From: Adenanthera pavonina
Taxonomy: Eukaryota > Streptophyta > Magnoliopsida > Fabales > Fabaceae
NCBI GenBank assembly: GCA_026686845.1
Contig: JAIVEN010000016.1
Coordinates: forward strand, 31,344,001 to 31,408,000
DNA: 64,000 nt
Reading direction: 5' to 3'
Part shown: one piece after another, positions 10,073 through 23,734 of the stretch
How positions within the stretch are numbered: the stretch's first letter is position 1
How the letters are laid out: every line of letters starts with the position of its first letter
Position numbers and translations under genes: made by a program
Notes under the pieces: model-generated
What the model saw: only the letters and a program-made list of their open reading frames with translations
The model's database searches: none
What the model was told of the DNA's origin: nothing

Positions 10073-12243
10073 TCACTTTTTCTTGGACTTGGACTTCTTG
10101 CTGTAAGTCTTGTCAGAAGACTTTCTAGTTTGCTTGGATATCTTCTACCCCTTTTTGGTATCATCAGGAAGGTGTGTAAAATAAACAGGAGGAGGGATCT
10201 GAGATACTGGAATAGCTTGAAGAGGCACAGGGACAAAAGGCAGTTCTGGATTGAGCTTTGGCAAAGACTCAGAAACTTTAGAACTTGTATCCTCACCATT
10301 AGAGATTTCAAGAAGTTCAGAAATTGCTTGCCTTGTGATAGCCAACTGAGCCCTTCGTGCCTCTGAGAAACCATAAGTAGAAACAGGTGAGCGAGCAAGA
10401 GCATGGAACATCTCTTCAAGCCTTCTTTTCTGAGCTTACAAGAGAGCATTGTGTGCAATGGCCTCTAGATCAATAGAAGGCATAATGCTTCTTTCTTTAT
10501 TCAAGGCAGCTTGCATGAATGGTGAAGTGGTGATTACTGCCACTAGTCTCTCAACTTGCTCAGATTCTTGATGTGAAAGGATTGAATCTTGAGCATCTAC
10601 TGAAATGGGCTCATGGGAGCTTAGTTCCTGAGGACCTTCTTTCTCCATGCCATAGTCCAAGGTAGGACCAAGACTTGTCTCATTGTTGGAGGCCTGTGGT
10701 GTGCTTAGTGTGCCAACAGCCTCAGTGTCATGTATAGTAACATCAAGATCAGGAGAGGCAAGCACAAATGGACTTGGAGGCTCAAGAGTTGGAGATATAA
10801 TAGGCTCAGAGAATCCTGGCTGAGGTGGAGCTGATATGGCAGGAATGACACTCCTTATGTCTTCATATGCATCAGCAACCACTTTCATGTTCTTGGCCAA
10901 CTGGTGGATCGATCTTGCAGATGAGCAAACTTGGCATTTTGCTCATCCCTGATACTGAGTATGAGTGTAGACAGGCTGTCATACAACTCAACGATCTTGG
11001 TTAGCTTGGCACGAGAGGAGAGAGTAGATGGAATTTGAGCTTGAGCAGGCCGAGATGGAGATGGGATAGGCTAAGGCTGAGGTGTGGGCCTTAGAGGAGC
11101 CTCAGATTTACCTTCTTGCTGCAGGGAGGCATCTTCATCAAAGAAGAGATCTTCAGATTTTCCTGTTCCCTTCCCAATCCATCTTCCATCTTTCCTCTCT
11201 ATCCCCATCCTTTGCAGCTCTTCCTCATTGAAGATCTCAATAGGCTTCCTTTTCCGTTTCTCAAGATGCTGAATTCTGGCATACTGAAGGATCATAGAGG
11301 TGATTGCTGCCTAAGGAAGTGTGGAGTCTTTCCTTTGATCCCTAGCCTTGATCATTCGTTGGAGAATGATATGTCCCATGTTAATAAGCTTCCTAAGCAT
11401 GATTACTGCCATCACATGTGCCTCTACCTTTGTGATCAGATTGAAGCTACCTCCTTTGTTGAAGATAATCCTAAACACTATATAGTGTAGGATTCTCACT
11501 TAAGAACTGAGGTCAGGGGGCTTGAGCAAGCTTATGGGTGGCCTATTCTCCTTTCTTCTAAACAAAGTGTTCAAGATTGTGCTCTCCTTATAGTTTACGA
11601 AAGGTCCACCTTCTTCATCAGCAGTCTCTGCCTCATCCATATACCCAGAAGCAATAATGTCAATCTTCAAGCTATCTTGCCCTGGAATTTCTAACACCTC
11701 GTTAAGGGTTTCATCTTTTAGCCAGATAGTCCTTGATCTCAGATTGACTTCCCACTTCCTCTTCTTGCTGTTGTATTTCAAAGAGGCATACCAAGTCTTG
11801 ACTACCTCATCATCATACCTCTCCAATATTTCTAACAAATTCTTGTATTTATTTATCCACAGCCCGGCATATAAGTTGTTAGAGATTAAAAATTCTCCCA
11901 TATTGACACAGTGAGGCTTGATCACCTTCTTACTCACAAACTTGTTCGTGTACTCCTCCTGAATGTGGGCATTGCTCCATAATGGCAATGTGGTTAGCTC
12001 GTATTCTCCAAATTCAGTACTGGAGAAGGTGGAAGCAACAGCAGCAGGAGTAGCAGGAACTAAAGGCTCTATTTTCTTTGAATCAGCCTTTGGTGTTGTT
12101 TTCTGCCTTTTGGAGGGGGTTGCTTCGCTGGACTCACCTTTTCTTTTCAGTTTCTCACTTTCCTTTGAGGCATATTGGGATTTCACGGTTCTCTTTGGCT
12201 GAGACTCTCCCTTTCCAACTTCTGGATTTTTCACTCTTGCCAT
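10073..12243 (-). pseudogene. Element B ORF2, env-position Sirevirus ORF (longest copy)
   Basis: The ATG (12241-12243, plus strand CAT) starts MARVKNPEVGKGES; an ORF prediction starting further upstream (12375) covers untranslated leader. Conserved blocks: LPLWSNAHIQEEYTNKF, KKVIKPHCVNMGEFL, YDDEVVKTWYASLKYN and ETADEEGGPFVNYKES. Downstream come KAHxxAVIM-type helices, a heptad-like AKNMKVVADAYEDIRSVIP, a Pro/Ser-rich section and a basic tail (DKTYSKKSKSKKK) ending at TGA 10073-10075. About 720 codons if intact, the fullest of the three copies. Broken at about 11500 by a stop and again near 11070, 10900 and 10436 by stops or shifts. The role is unknown; no membrane anchor is evident. Confidence 0.78.
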
Positions 12244-13240
12244 TTTCGTGGATGAATGATTTAGAATGATGCAAAGAATGTGTTTATAGGGTGTGAAAAG
12301 AAGTTTAATCGATGGAAGATAAAGATTTACAGTCAGAATTAAAGGGTATTGAAGAGAGAATTTGACCAGACTCACGAAAGAGACGAATAAGGCTGCGTCT
12401 GTTCAGAGGATGACATTTGGTTTTAACGTGTGTAACTGCATGACAGACGAATTTTGAGGGGTCAAAATTTGAACTTCGAGAAGTTATAGGTTAACCCATT
12501 CAACAAAGCTTACTGATAGATGAATTTTCTCCCGGAAGTTCGCCTGACAAAGGCTTGGTTCAAACAGCAAAAGATGAACAGACGAACTTTGTTTCAACAA
12601 AGTTCGAATTTCGAAGAACAAACAGCAAGCAATTATCAATACAACAAACAACAGATGAATTTTAATTATGAAAATTCATCTTTTAGAGAATTAATAATGT
12701 GAGCATGTTTCAACAGACGAATTTTGAATCAAAAATTCGAATTTTAACATTTTGTAAAGAGTTTACAACATGCGTATTTTGAGAAATGGAAATTCTTACA
12801 ATCTTCATATTGGACAAAGATAATATTGGAACTTTATTTTTGAAAATTCAAATTTTCATAGACCAACAGACGAATTTTGAAGGACCACTGAGAACTGTTA
12901 CAATGTAAAGCAAGCTGAAGTTCGTCTGATGAGCATCTAAATTCGAATGTTAAGCATGCTGACTTGTTTAAAAACACAATTTATCAAGGAAATTCGTCTA
13001 ATACACATCTAAAATGTGAATTTTAACTTTATAAACTTACAAAATGGATCCAAAAACTCACATTTCTTGCTTCCTTTTTCACCTTTTGACTGTTCCATTC
13101 TGGTGTGCTCCATTTTTCATATTTATTGCCATTGAAACTTATGAGGAGCACCTGCAACTTAAATTAAACTTACTCCGATGCTAAAGTTAGAATTAAATCA
13201 ATGTCAGAAATTCTTAAAACAGATTTGCACAAGGATTTAC
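12244..13240 (-). other. Element B spacer between pol and ORF2
   Basis: About 1 kb, the counterpart of 2661-3650 in A. It is dense in ACAGACGAATTTTG and AAAATTCGAATTTT words. No coding potential was identified. Confidence 0.6.
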
Positions 13241-16200
13241 TTACAGTTCATTGGGATTTACCATACACAATTCTCTTCTGATTTTGCAATGCCTATCTTC
13301 TAAAAGAGGCTTTGTCAAAATGTTAGCAACTTGATATTCTACAGGGATGTATTCTAATCTGATTTCTCCTTTTAGAACATGATCCCTTATGAAGTGGTGC
13401 CTAACTTTAATATGATTTGTCCTTGAATGCATGACAGGATTCTTTGTGATGTTAATGGCACTTTGGTTGTCACACATTATTGGTATTTCCTTCATTTCAA
13501 TCTCAAGATCTTCAAGTTGCTGTTTCATGCAGATGACTTGGGCACAACAGCTTCCAGCAGTAACATATTCAACTTCTGTCGTGGATAAGGCCACACTGTT
13601 TTGCTTCTTGCTAAACCATGAGACCAAGGATCCTCCAAGAAACTGACATGTTCCACTTGTGCTTTTTCTGTCAGTTTTGGATCCTGCAAAGTCAGCATCA
13701 GTGTATCCCTTGAGATCTTCTCCATTGCCCTTTGGATACCAAAGACCCATCTGTGATGCTCCAATAAGATATCTGAAGATACGCTTCACAACAGTTGCAT
13801 GGGTTTCTTTAGGACATGACTGGAACCTTGCACACATACAGACACTGAACATGATGTCAGGTCTGCTGGCAGTAAGGTATAGTAGAGATCCAATCATTCT
13901 TCTCTAATGAGTTATGTCAAACATTTTTCCTCCTTCATCCATATCAAGCTTGGTTGCAGTAGCCATAGATGTTTCCATTGGCTTAGCGTTTTCCATGCCA
14001 AACTTTTTCAGCAATTCTTTCAGATACTTGGATTGATTGAGAAAGATACCATTATCACATTGCTTAATTTGCAATCCAAGGAAGAATTTGAGCTCACCCA
14101 TCATTGACATTTTGAATTCTCCTTGCATTAGCTTGGAAAAATTCTTGCAAAGAGATTCATTAGTAGCACCAAAAATAATATCATCAACATAAATTTGAAC
14201 AATAAGTAAATTTTTATTTTCTTTCTTAGTGAACAAAGTAGTATCTACTTTTCCTCTGTTAAACCCCTTTTTAGTTAGAAAATTACTTAATCTTTCATAC
14301 CTTGCTCTAGGGGCTTGCTTTAAACCGTAAAGGGCTTTCTTCAGTTTATAAACATGGTTTGGTTTTGTAGATTCCTCAAAGCCTAGAGGTTGGTCTACAT
14401 AAACTTCTTCCATGATATATCCATTCAGAAAGGCACTTTTTACATCCATTTGATATAACATTATATTCTTCATGCATGCATATGCTAATAGAATTCTAAT
14501 TGCTTCTAATCTAGCCACTGGAGCAAAGGTTTCTTCAAAATCAATACCTTCTTCTTGATTATAGCCTTTAGCAACCAGTCTAGCTTTATTTCTAATTATT
14601 AATCCAGATTCATCAAGTTTATTTCTAAAAATCCATTTAGTGCCAATGACAAGATGATTTTTGGGTCTAGGCACTAAGTCTCAAACCTGATTTCTTTCAA
14701 ATTGATTCAATTCATCTTGCTTAGCTAAAATCCAGTTTTCATCAGTTAAGGCTTCTTCAGTACATTTAGGTTCAATTTGAGAAATGAAAGCATAGTTTAT
14801 CATCTGATCTCTTAACTGTTTTCTTATTTTAACTTTCTCTTGAACATCCCCAATTACTTGATTAACAGGATAATTCCTTTGATATCTCTAAGCTCTAGGG
14901 AGTTCTTGAGACATTTCTTCACTATTCTTATTCTCAAAATCTTTCTCCTGAATATCTTCCTCTATGTTAATAGATTCAGATATTTTTGGAGGTTTAATTT
15001 TATCTTCTTCAGAAAGATCTAAGTTCTTAAAATTTGAAATGAGATTATCTTCATCAGTGACATGCTTAGAAACAGTTTTGTTTTCAATAAATACTACATG
15101 CACAGCTTCTTCTACTAATTTAGACTTTTTATTACAAATTCTATATGCTTTACTCCTACTGGAGTAGCCCAAAAATATACCTTCATCAGATTTGATATCA
15201 AACTTACCCAAATTCTCCTTTTCATTATTGTGGATGAAGCACTTACAGTCGAATACATATAGATGTGAGAGGTTTGACATTCTTCCTTTATATAGCTCAA
15301 AAGGAGTCTTCCCAAGAATTGGTCTGATGTAGGCTCTGTTTATGATATAGCTTGCTTTGTTTACTACATTAGCCCAGAATACTTGAGAGAGTTTCTTTTC
15401 ATTCAGCATTGCTCTTGCCATCTCTCCAATTGTTCTATTCTTCCTTTCCACCACTATTTTTTTGAGGAGTTCTTAGAGCTGAGAAGTTGTGATCAATTCC
15501 ATGCTCATCACAATACTCTAGGAAGTATGAATTTTCAAACTCTCCCCCATGATCAGACCTAATAGACACAATAGAAATACATTTCTAATTTTGCACTTTC
15601 TTAGCTAAGGTTAAAAATGCATCAAACATATCACTTTTAGAAAAAAGAAACAATGTCCAGGTAAATCTAGAGTAATAATCCACAATTACAAGAACATACA
15701 GAGTTCCACCAATGCTCTTAACTTTAGATGGTCCTATCAGATCCATATGTAACAGTTACAGAGGTCTAGATGTGGTGATTACGTTTTTAGATTTAAATGA
15801 TGATTTAGTTTGTTTTCCTCTTAGGCATGCATCACATTCTTTGTCTTTTTCAAAAGAAATTTTTGGTAGGCCAGTGACTAATTCATTTTTAACCAGTTTT
15901 GATAGTTGATTCATGTTAACATGTGCTAATCTTCTATGCCACAACCAACTATCATTATCCTAACTATTCAAATAGACAGAATCTAAGGGAGGAAGTTCAT
16001 CAAGATCAATAGTATAATAGTTACCATCCCTTTGAGCCTTGAGGATTACTTTGTGATCACTTTTTCAGATGACCAGGCAGAAGTTTGAGTCAAACAGTAC
16101 CCAGTTTCCTTTGTCACATGTATGATTCACGCTTAGCAGATTGTGGTTGAGGCCAATTATAAACAGCACCTCTTTAATGGATGTTTCAGGATTCTTGCCC

Positions 16201-16382
16201 ATAATGCCAATGCCAACTATTTTGCCATATTGATCACCTCCAAAGGTCACATTTCCTCCTTTCTTGTCTCTAAGGGTGATGCACTTCTCCTTATCACTAG
16301 TCATATGGCTTGAGCAGGCACTGTCCATATACCATTTATTGCTCTTTCTAGCTTTGAGACAAACCTGCAAGACAAAGTTCAT
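13241..16382 (-). pseudogene. Element B protease, integrase, RT and RNase H
   Basis: On the minus strand: protease from 16382 with WYMDSACSSHMTS (the D-S-G/A active site reads DSA); GAG-pre-integrase 15944-15756 with CDACLRGK; integrase with HMDLIGPSK and SIRSDHGGEF; the third acidic region is disturbed by a frameshift near 15460-15480 just before VVERKNRT. RT at 14674-13904 has intact YVDD (about 14180). RNase H at 13897-13241 has YTDADFAGSK and ends NPNEL. Nonsense codons replace Trp before ALPR-type sequence (TAG near 14888) and before DLVPRPKNH (TGA near 14680). A TAG separates FDITH from RRMIGS near 13904. The gag-pol layout is one long decayed frame. Confidence 0.88.
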
Positions 16383-16496
16383 ATTTCCTTTTTAAGTACC
16401 CAAATTTGCTTGGGTCCTTTTCTGTCAGTAGTATTTTCCCTAGATAAAGATGTACCTTTGGGAATCCATTTAACCTTCCTGTCAAGTCCATTTTTC

Positions 16497-18231
16497 TTTA
16501 AAGCACATAAACTGGAAATGTGTCCCTTCTCGTTACAGAAGTGACAGGTAGTAAAGGGACTGCTGGATTGAGATTCAGGAAGAAAGCAATGCAGATAATA
16601 TATTTTTTTACATACTTTGGTTGATCATAAGATTCAATATGTCGTGAAATATGATCTTTCTTTTTACTGCCACTAGCATGCATAAAATGTCTCATATACA
16701 CATTTTGATTTTTCTTCCTAATCTTTTCTTTTACTGCACAAGGGTCATAGCCAAGTCCAGCCTTTCCCTGTGTTATTCTCTGACTTCCCATTAAAGCAAA
16801 TAACATATCTTTTCCTTTAGTAAGTCTAGACATGCTTTTCACCAGATAGTCATTGGTTTGCTTTAATTCAATGCATAATTTACAGCAAGCAAATTCAGTA
16901 ATATGCAGATAAGCAGTTTTAGAGATGTCATGCTGAGATTTTAACTTGTTAATCTTTCTCTTAGCTTGTTTGAGTTCTTTGGCAGTCTTAATGAACTCAT
17001 CATGCAATTTATGAAATGCATCCAATAATTCAGAATAGGAAGGTTCAGATTCATATACCTCATCTTCCTGATCATTATTGGATGGGATTTCAGCTTCTTC
17101 AGATGCAAGTGCCATCAGACAGATGTTAGCAATCTCATCATCATCATCTTCTTATTCATCTGAGTTATTACCCCAGATTGATGAGATGCACGCTCTTTCC
17201 TTCTTGCCTTTGTCTGTAGCTTTCTTTTCTTTCTCTTGCTTCTTGAGGAATTGTGGACAATCCCATTTGATATGTCCCTGCTTCTTACACTCGTAACAAG
17301 TGCCAGGTTCTTTTCCTTCGCTCTTGCTATCTCCAGTTGCTCCTTTCTTGAAGAATTTCTTATTTATCTTCTTGTTGTAAAATCTTCCAAATTTTTTGAC
17401 CATCATAGCCAGAGTTCCTTCATCTAGCTTATCTCCATCGTCAAATTCTTCTTCTTTCTCCTCACCAGCTTTCAGAGCAAGACCCTTCTTCTTTTTGTCT
17501 TGTCCTGCCTCCTTGAGAGCCTTGATCTTTCCTTCATATTCTTCGAGGCTACTGAAGAGGGTTGTGACAGATGCCATTGATTCTCCTCTGGCTTCCTCTA
17601 TTGCTATTACTTTGGGTTGTCATTCCAGAGGAAGAGCTCTGAGGATCTTTTTAACCTTTTCTGTCTGAGTGTACTCCTTGCCAAGACTTTTCAATTGATT
17701 CACAATGAGGGTAAATCTCTTTTGTAGTTCTTTGACACTCTCTCCTTCAACCATTCTGAAGCTCTCGTATTCTCCTATGCAGGAGTTCAATTTATTTTCT
17801 CTAACTCCAGTGATTCCTTCATGAGCAATTTCAAGGGTGTCCCACATATCCTTGGCTGTGGAGCATTGTGAGACCCTGTAGAATTCATCTTGATTCAATG
17901 CACTGACCAGGCAGTGTTTTGCTTTGAAGTTTAGTAAGACTCTTCTCTTATCTTCCTCTTTCCATTCGGCCTCTGGCTTCTCTCTGTACTTCCCATCATC
18001 CTGCAATGTCATTAGGACAAAATCTCCCTTCTGGATGACAGACCATATGTCTAGATCAATGGACTGGAGATAGATTTGCATTCTCATTTTCCAGTATCCA
18101 TAGTGCTCTCCACTGAAGCTAGGTGGTCTATTTGTATTGTTTTCCTCTTGTAGTATACTCTCTCTAAACCCAACCATTGTTCTTCCCGGACTATTAAATC
18201 CTTTGTTTGGGAATCCGAGCTCTGAAGCCAA
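16497..18231 (-). pseudogene. Element B gag
   Basis: The first in-frame ATG is at 18177 (MVGFRESILQEENN); the frame is open up to the LTR, where a TTG at 18231 would be the only earlier start. UBN2-type gag blocks include FSGEHYGYWKMRMQIYL, DMWDTLEIAHEG and KRFTLIVNQLKSLGK. A TGG-to-TGA change ends the first part near 17620. The next part (17577-17152) carries a canonical zinc knuckle C-YE-C-KKQG-H-IKWD-C. After another stop near 17150 comes NICLMALASEEAEIP, a charged helix-rich stretch and a second knuckle, C-HF-C-NEKG-H-ISSL-C (about 16505-16545). Two knuckles and a long C-terminal extension fit Sirevirus gag. Confidence 0.85.
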
Positions 18232-18232
18232 T
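18219..18232 (-). other. Putative primer-binding site of element B
   Basis: Immediately inside the 5' LTR the element strand reads TTGGCTTCAGAGCTC. This resembles the TGGTATCAGAGC sequence complementary to initiator tRNA-Met but with substitutions, so the assignment rests mainly on position. Confidence 0.5.
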
Positions 18233-19882
18233 TGTTAGATATATTGGCTTCCCAAGAGGGGGTGAATTGGGAAGATTAAAATTTTTTGCAAAATGTTAAT
18301 AAAGTGAAGAAAGCAAAGGTGACAGTAAAATAGAGTATAAATGAATAATAAGTAAAAGTAGTAATTGAGAAGGGAAGACACATATGTTTATCTTGGTTCG
18401 GTCTCTCAATCTTGACCTACGTCCAGTCCTCAAGTCACCACATGAGATTTTCCACTATCTTGCAAGAATTCAGTGGACTTCTTGCAAATGCCACAGTACA
18501 GCTTTGATGCTTTGTTTTTAGAGCTCACACTTTCTCTCTTTGCACTCTAGCTAAGTGCTTCCCCAATCCCTTATGATATCCCCTCACAAGAAAATCTTTC
18601 TTCCAGATGAAGATAAGATTATTTACAATGGATAAACTCTCTTAATTAGAGTGTATATGAAAGTTGGAGTACAAAAAATGAAGTATGTGAGAGTAAGAGA
18701 ATTTGAGTTGATAATTTGACAGAGTTTCAATATATGCAAAGTTAAAATCATTACCCTCAACTTCAAATGATGTTATATTTATAGATTTAGGTCTTAACTA
18801 TACGTTAGAGACAAAATCTATCCGTTAGAGATGTTACCTAATGGTTACTTTGAAAAACTATCCGTTTACCAACCGCATTTAATGCTTCTGACACTCAAAG
18901 TTCGAATTTTGGTTAGTCAACAGATGAATTTTGCAGAAACCAAAAGCTAAAGACTTTAACGTTAAGCATTCAAAGTTCATCTGTCATGAAGCAAAGTTTG
19001 AATTTCGATTTTTGAAAAATGTTTCTAGGTTCGAACATACGAATTTTCAAGTTTAAAGTTCTTCTGGAAAGTATGAACAGTTGTTCCATTTTGCTACAAT
19101 GCCTTCGAAATTCAAATTTTAATACCCAAAATTTGTCTGTCAGTGGGCAGTTCAATAAAACACAATAGTTCATCTATTTGAAGTTCGAATTTTGAAAATG
19201 CAAAGTTCGTTTGTCAAAGAGGCCTAATTTTAGACTTACTTCAAAGTTTGAATTTCTGAATACTATTATTCGTATGTCAACATATCATCATAACAGACTC
19301 ACAAGCTTTGTTTTTGAAATTCAAATTTTCATGTTCAAAGTTCATCTGTCAGTGAGCTATTTTGATGCTATTTCCAAACTCAGTTTTTAGATGAACTTTA
19401 ACATATCCTCAGATGAATTTTTCATAAGTTGTATTTTGTCTAAAATTCAAATTTTCAAAAGCCAAAGTTTGTCTGTCAGAGAAGGCTCATTTCAGACAAA
19501 ATTCAAAATATGAATTTCTGTAGTCAAAGTTTGTCTGTTAGAAAAGGCTCTTTCAAACTTGTTCATTTTCAATGCGAAATTTGAATTTCTAAAGTCGAAG
19601 TTCGAATTTTCAAAATAGCATATCAGTATAAATGTTTCAAACTTCGTCTGTTAGTGGGTGTTTTTCAAATATTCCATGGATCAACATAGAATCATAGTTT
19701 TAAATCATCTTTTTGCCAATTGAAAGTCTTTTACTCAATTTAAACATGACTGTAGATTCTACATCTATTCTTGTGCTAGTTTTTCTTGAATTTCTCCACT
19801 TGAGATCATTTGTACACCTTTGATATGTTCTCTCCAAGCTCTAGAAAGTTGGTTGGGAATCATCAAAACACTTAATTCAACA
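18233..19882 (-). repeat. 5' LTR of element B
   Basis: On the plus strand it runs from TGTTAGATATATTGG to TAATTCAACA. It pairs with 8123-9782. TATA box on the minus strand at 18776-18784. The terminal hairpin at 18248-18274 has a perfect 8-bp stem. Followed by the second ACAAG target duplication (19883-19887). Confidence 0.93.
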
Positions 19883-19887
19883 ACAAG

Positions 19888-20596
19888 CAGCAGAAGAAAC
19901 TTCTTGATGCATCTGACAGTGACCATGAAGATGAGGCAATTGATTCTGAACACTCCTATTATGAACTTGTTGATGTATTTCATGATATGCATGATGAATT
20001 AAGTAAAACTACAGAGGAACTAAAATTAGCTAAAAAGAAGATTAACAAGTTAGAATCATACTGCAAAATGCAAAACAATGAATCTGTTTGTTGTGCATCA
20101 TGCATTGAACTGAAGAAAAACAATGAATATCTTTTGAAAAGTATGGCTAAACTCACCAAGGATAAAGATATATTATTTGCATTAATAGGAAGTTAGAGAA
20201 TTGCACAAGGAAAAACTGGTCTTGGCTATGATCCTTGTGCAGTCAAGGAAAAGAATGAAAAGAAAAATAAAAATTTATATATGAGACACTCGTACATGCT
20301 AATGGACATGAGAAGAAAAGCTAGAATTTGAAATCCATTGAATCTCGTGTCAAAACCAGATTTGTGAAATAAAAATATTATCTGCATTGTTTTCTTCCTG
20401 TATCACAATCTAGTAGTCCCTTTATCACCTGCCACTTTTATAATAAGAAGGGACAAGTCTCCAGTTCATGTTGGTTAACGAAAAATGGACTTAGTAAGAA
20501 GGTAGAATGGATTCCTAAAGATACATCTATATCTAAGGAAAATGCCACTGACAGAAAAGGACCCAAGCAAATTTGGGTACCTAAAATGAAAAACTG
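19888..20596 (+). pseudogene. Element C gag, C-terminal segment
   Basis: Continues the gag reading interrupted at 8122. Encoded blocks include LLDASDSDHEDEAIDSEHSYYEL, split by frame problems, then ELSKTTEELKLAKKKINKLES and KKNNEYLLKSMAKLTKDKD, parallel to copy B. A TAG at 20194-20196 and further stops follow. The second zinc knuckle near 20428-20470 is degenerate (CHF followed by a shift; GQVSSSCW-like). Confidence 0.8.
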
Positions 20597-23500
20597 AACT
20601 TTGTTTTGCAAGTTTGTCTTAGAGCTAGTAAAAACAACAAATGGTATATGGACAGTACTTGCTCAAGACATATGACTGGTGATAAGGAGAAGTTCATCAC
20701 CCTTAGAGACAAGAAAGGAGGAAATGTGACCTTTAAAGGTGACCAATATAGCAGAATAGTTGGCATTGGTATCATAGGCAAGAATCCTAAAACATTTATA
20801 GAAGAGGTGTTATTTGTAATTGGCCTCAACCACAATCTACTGAGTGTGAGTTAGACTTGTGACAAAGGGAATTGGGTTCTGTTTGACTCGAAGTTCTACT
20901 TGGTCATTTGAAAAAGTGATCGCAAAGTCATCCTCAGAGTTCAAAGGGATGGTAACTATTATACTATTGATCTAGATCAACTTCCCACTTTAGACTCTAT
21001 ATGTTTAATTAGTAAAGATAATGATAGTTGGTTGTGGCATAGAAGACTAGCATATGCTAACATGAACCAACTAACCAAATTAATTAAGAATGATTTAGTC
21101 ACTGGATTACCAAAAATTTCTTTTGAAAAGAATAAATAATGTGATATATGCCTCAAGGGGAAACAAACTAAATCATCCTTCAAATCTAAAAATGTAATTA
21201 CTACATCTAGACCACTACAATTATTACACATGGACTTGATAGGTCTATCTAGAGTAAAAAGTATTGGTGGGAACTTGTATGTGCTTGAAATTATAGATGA
21301 TTACTCTAGATTTACCTGGACCTTGTTCCTTTCTTCCAAAGATGAAACATTTGATGCATTTGTAACCTTAGCCATGAATGTGTAAAATGAGAAAGGTATT
21401 TCCATTGTGTCTATTAGGTCTAATCATAGAGGAGAATTTGAAAATTCAAGCTTTTTGTAGTACTGTGAAGAGCATGGAATTGATCACAACTTCTCAGCTC
21501 CAAGGACTCCCCTCAACAAAATGAAGTAGTGGAGAGGAAGAACAGGACATTGGGAGAAATAGTAAGAACAATGCTAAATGAAAAGGAACTTCCTCAGTAT
21601 TTCTAGGCTAATACAGTAAACACAGCAAGCTATATCATTAATAGAGCCTAAATCAGACCAATTCTAGGGAAGATACCATATGAGTTATACAAAGGAAGGA
21701 AGCCAAATCTCTCACACCTGCATGTGTTTAGATGCAAGTACTTCATCCATAACAATGGAAAAGAAAATCTAGGTAAGTTTGATGCTAAATCAGATGAAGG
21801 TATATTCCTTGGCTATTTTAGTAGAAGTAGAGCATATAGGGTGTTCCATAAAAAGACTAAAGCTATAGAAGAATCTATGCAAGTGGTTTTCATTGAAAAT
21901 GAAACTGCCTCTAAGCATGCCATAGATGAGGATAATCTTATCTCCAGCTTTAAGAACTTGAACTTTTCAGAAGAAGATAAAATTGAACCTTCTAAATATC
22001 TAAATTTGCTAATGTAGAGGAAGATATTCATGAAAAAGATGCTGAATGTGAAAATAATAAAGAAATTTCTCAAGAACTTCCTATAGCTTGGAGATATCAA
22101 ATGAGTCATCTAGTTGATCAAGTGATTGGAGGTGTTCAAGAGAATATTAAAACCAGAAGACAACTTAGGAATCAAATAAACAACTGTGCATTTATTTCTC
22201 AAATTGAACCTAAGTGTACTGAAGAAGCCTTAACTGATGAATATTGGATATTAGCTATGCAAGATGAACTTAATCAGTTTGAAAGAAATCAAGTTTGGGA
22301 TTTAGTGCTAGACCCAAGGATCACCCAATTATTAGAACTAAATGGGCATTTAGAGATAAACTTGATGAATTAGGAACAATTATTAGAAACAAAGCTAGAT
22401 TAGTAGCCAAAGAATATAATCAGGAAGAAGGCATAGATTATAAGGAAACTTTTGCTTCAGTTGTAAGATTGGAAGCAATAAGAAACCTCTTAGCCTATGC
22501 ATGCATAAAAGACATAATGTTGTATCAAATGGATGTAAAGAGTGCTTTCCTGAATGGTTATATCATGGAAGAGGTTTATGTTGATCAACCTCCAGGTTTT
22601 AAGGACTTAGCAAAGCCAAACCATGTTTATAAACTGAAGAAAGCTCTTTATGGCTTAAAACAGGCCCCTAGAGCATGGTATGAAAGGTTGAGTAATTTTC
22701 TAGCTAAAAAGAGATTTAACAGAGGAAAAGTAGACACAACTCTGTTTACTAAGAAGGACAAAAAAGACTTGCTTATTGTTCAAATTTATGTTGATGATAT
22801 TATATTTGGTACTACTAATGAATCTCTATGCAAGAATTTTTCTAAGTTAATGCAGAGTGAATTCGAAATGAATGATGGGTGAGCTCTGCTTCTTTCCTAG
22901 ACTACAAATTAAACAATGTGATGATGGCATCTTCTTCAACCAATCAAAATATCTAAAGGAGCTGCTGAAAAAGTTTGGAATGGAAAATGCCAAATCAATA
23001 AGGACTCCTATGGCTACTGCAGCTAAACTTGATATGGATAAGGAAGGAAAGCCTTTTGATATAACTTAGTATAAGAGAATAATTGGTTCTATGCTACACC
23101 TAATACCAAGTAGACCTAACATTATATTCAGTGTCTGTATGTGTGTAAGGTTCCAATCATGTCTCAAAGAGTCCCATGCAACAGTTGTAAAGAGAATTGT
23201 CATGTTCTTAATTGGGACATCACATATGGAACTTTGGTATCTAAAAGGCAATGGATAAGAGCTCATGGGATATTCTAATATTTACTTTACTGGATCCAAA
23301 ACTGCTAGAAAGAGCACAAGTGGAATGTGTCAATTTCTAGGTGGATCCCTGGTTTCATGGTTTAGCAAGAAGCAGAACAGTGTGGCTCTCTCCACTGCAA
23401 AAACTAAGTATGTAGCAACAAGCAATTGTTGTGTTCAAGTCCTTTGGATGAAGCAGTAACTTGAAGATCTTGAGATTAAGATGAAGGAGATACCAATAAA

Positions 23501-23734
23501 ATGTGAAACTAAAGTGACATCATTATCACAAAGAATCTAGTCATGCACTCAAGGACAAAGCACATTGAAGTAAGACATCACTTCATAAGGAACCATGTTT
23601 TGAAAGGAGACATCAAATTGGAATACATCCTTATTGAAGATCAGGTTGCAGTCATTCTGACTAAACCACTTGCAGAAGATAGATACTGCAAAATTAGAAG
23701 AGAATTAGGAATAGTAAATCCCAATAAATTGTAA
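20597..23734 (+). pseudogene. Element C protease, integrase, RT and RNase H
   Basis: Protease keeps a DSTC site (MDSTCSRHMTG, about 20647). GAG-pre-integrase is around 21030-21170 and contains a TAA. In integrase the second catalytic Asp is Asn (IRSNHRGEF, about 21415) and the region around 21500-21540 is shifted. RT runs about 22100-23069 with intact YVDD near 22790 (QIYVDDIIFGTT). RNase H is heavily damaged: the YTDADFAG block reads YSNIYFTG and the MCDNQSA block is altered. It ends NPNKL-stop at 23734. This is the most mutated pol of the three Sirevirus copies. Confidence 0.87.

Larger units (their letters stand above)
8123..19882 (-). mobile_element. Element B: complete Sirevirus-like Ty1/copia inserted in gag of C
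   Basis: Two LTRs (8123-9782 and 18233-19882) flank, on the minus strand, gag, protease, integrase, RT, RNase H and ORF2. The target duplication is perfect: ACAAG at 8118-8122 and again at 19883-19887. The total length of about 11.8 kb is large for Ty1/copia but normal for Sireviruses with an extra ORF. The two LTRs align throughout but differ at many sites, mostly C/T or G/A, so the insertion is not recent. Confidence 0.95.

Noticed and set aside
11084..12269. Plus-strand frames over ORF2 of B
   Set aside because: Shadows of the minus-strand ORF2; no domain match.
12244..12375. Upstream extension of B ORF2 starting MSLVKFSLQYP
   Set aside because: A and C start at MARVK; the extension lies in the leader and is not conserved.
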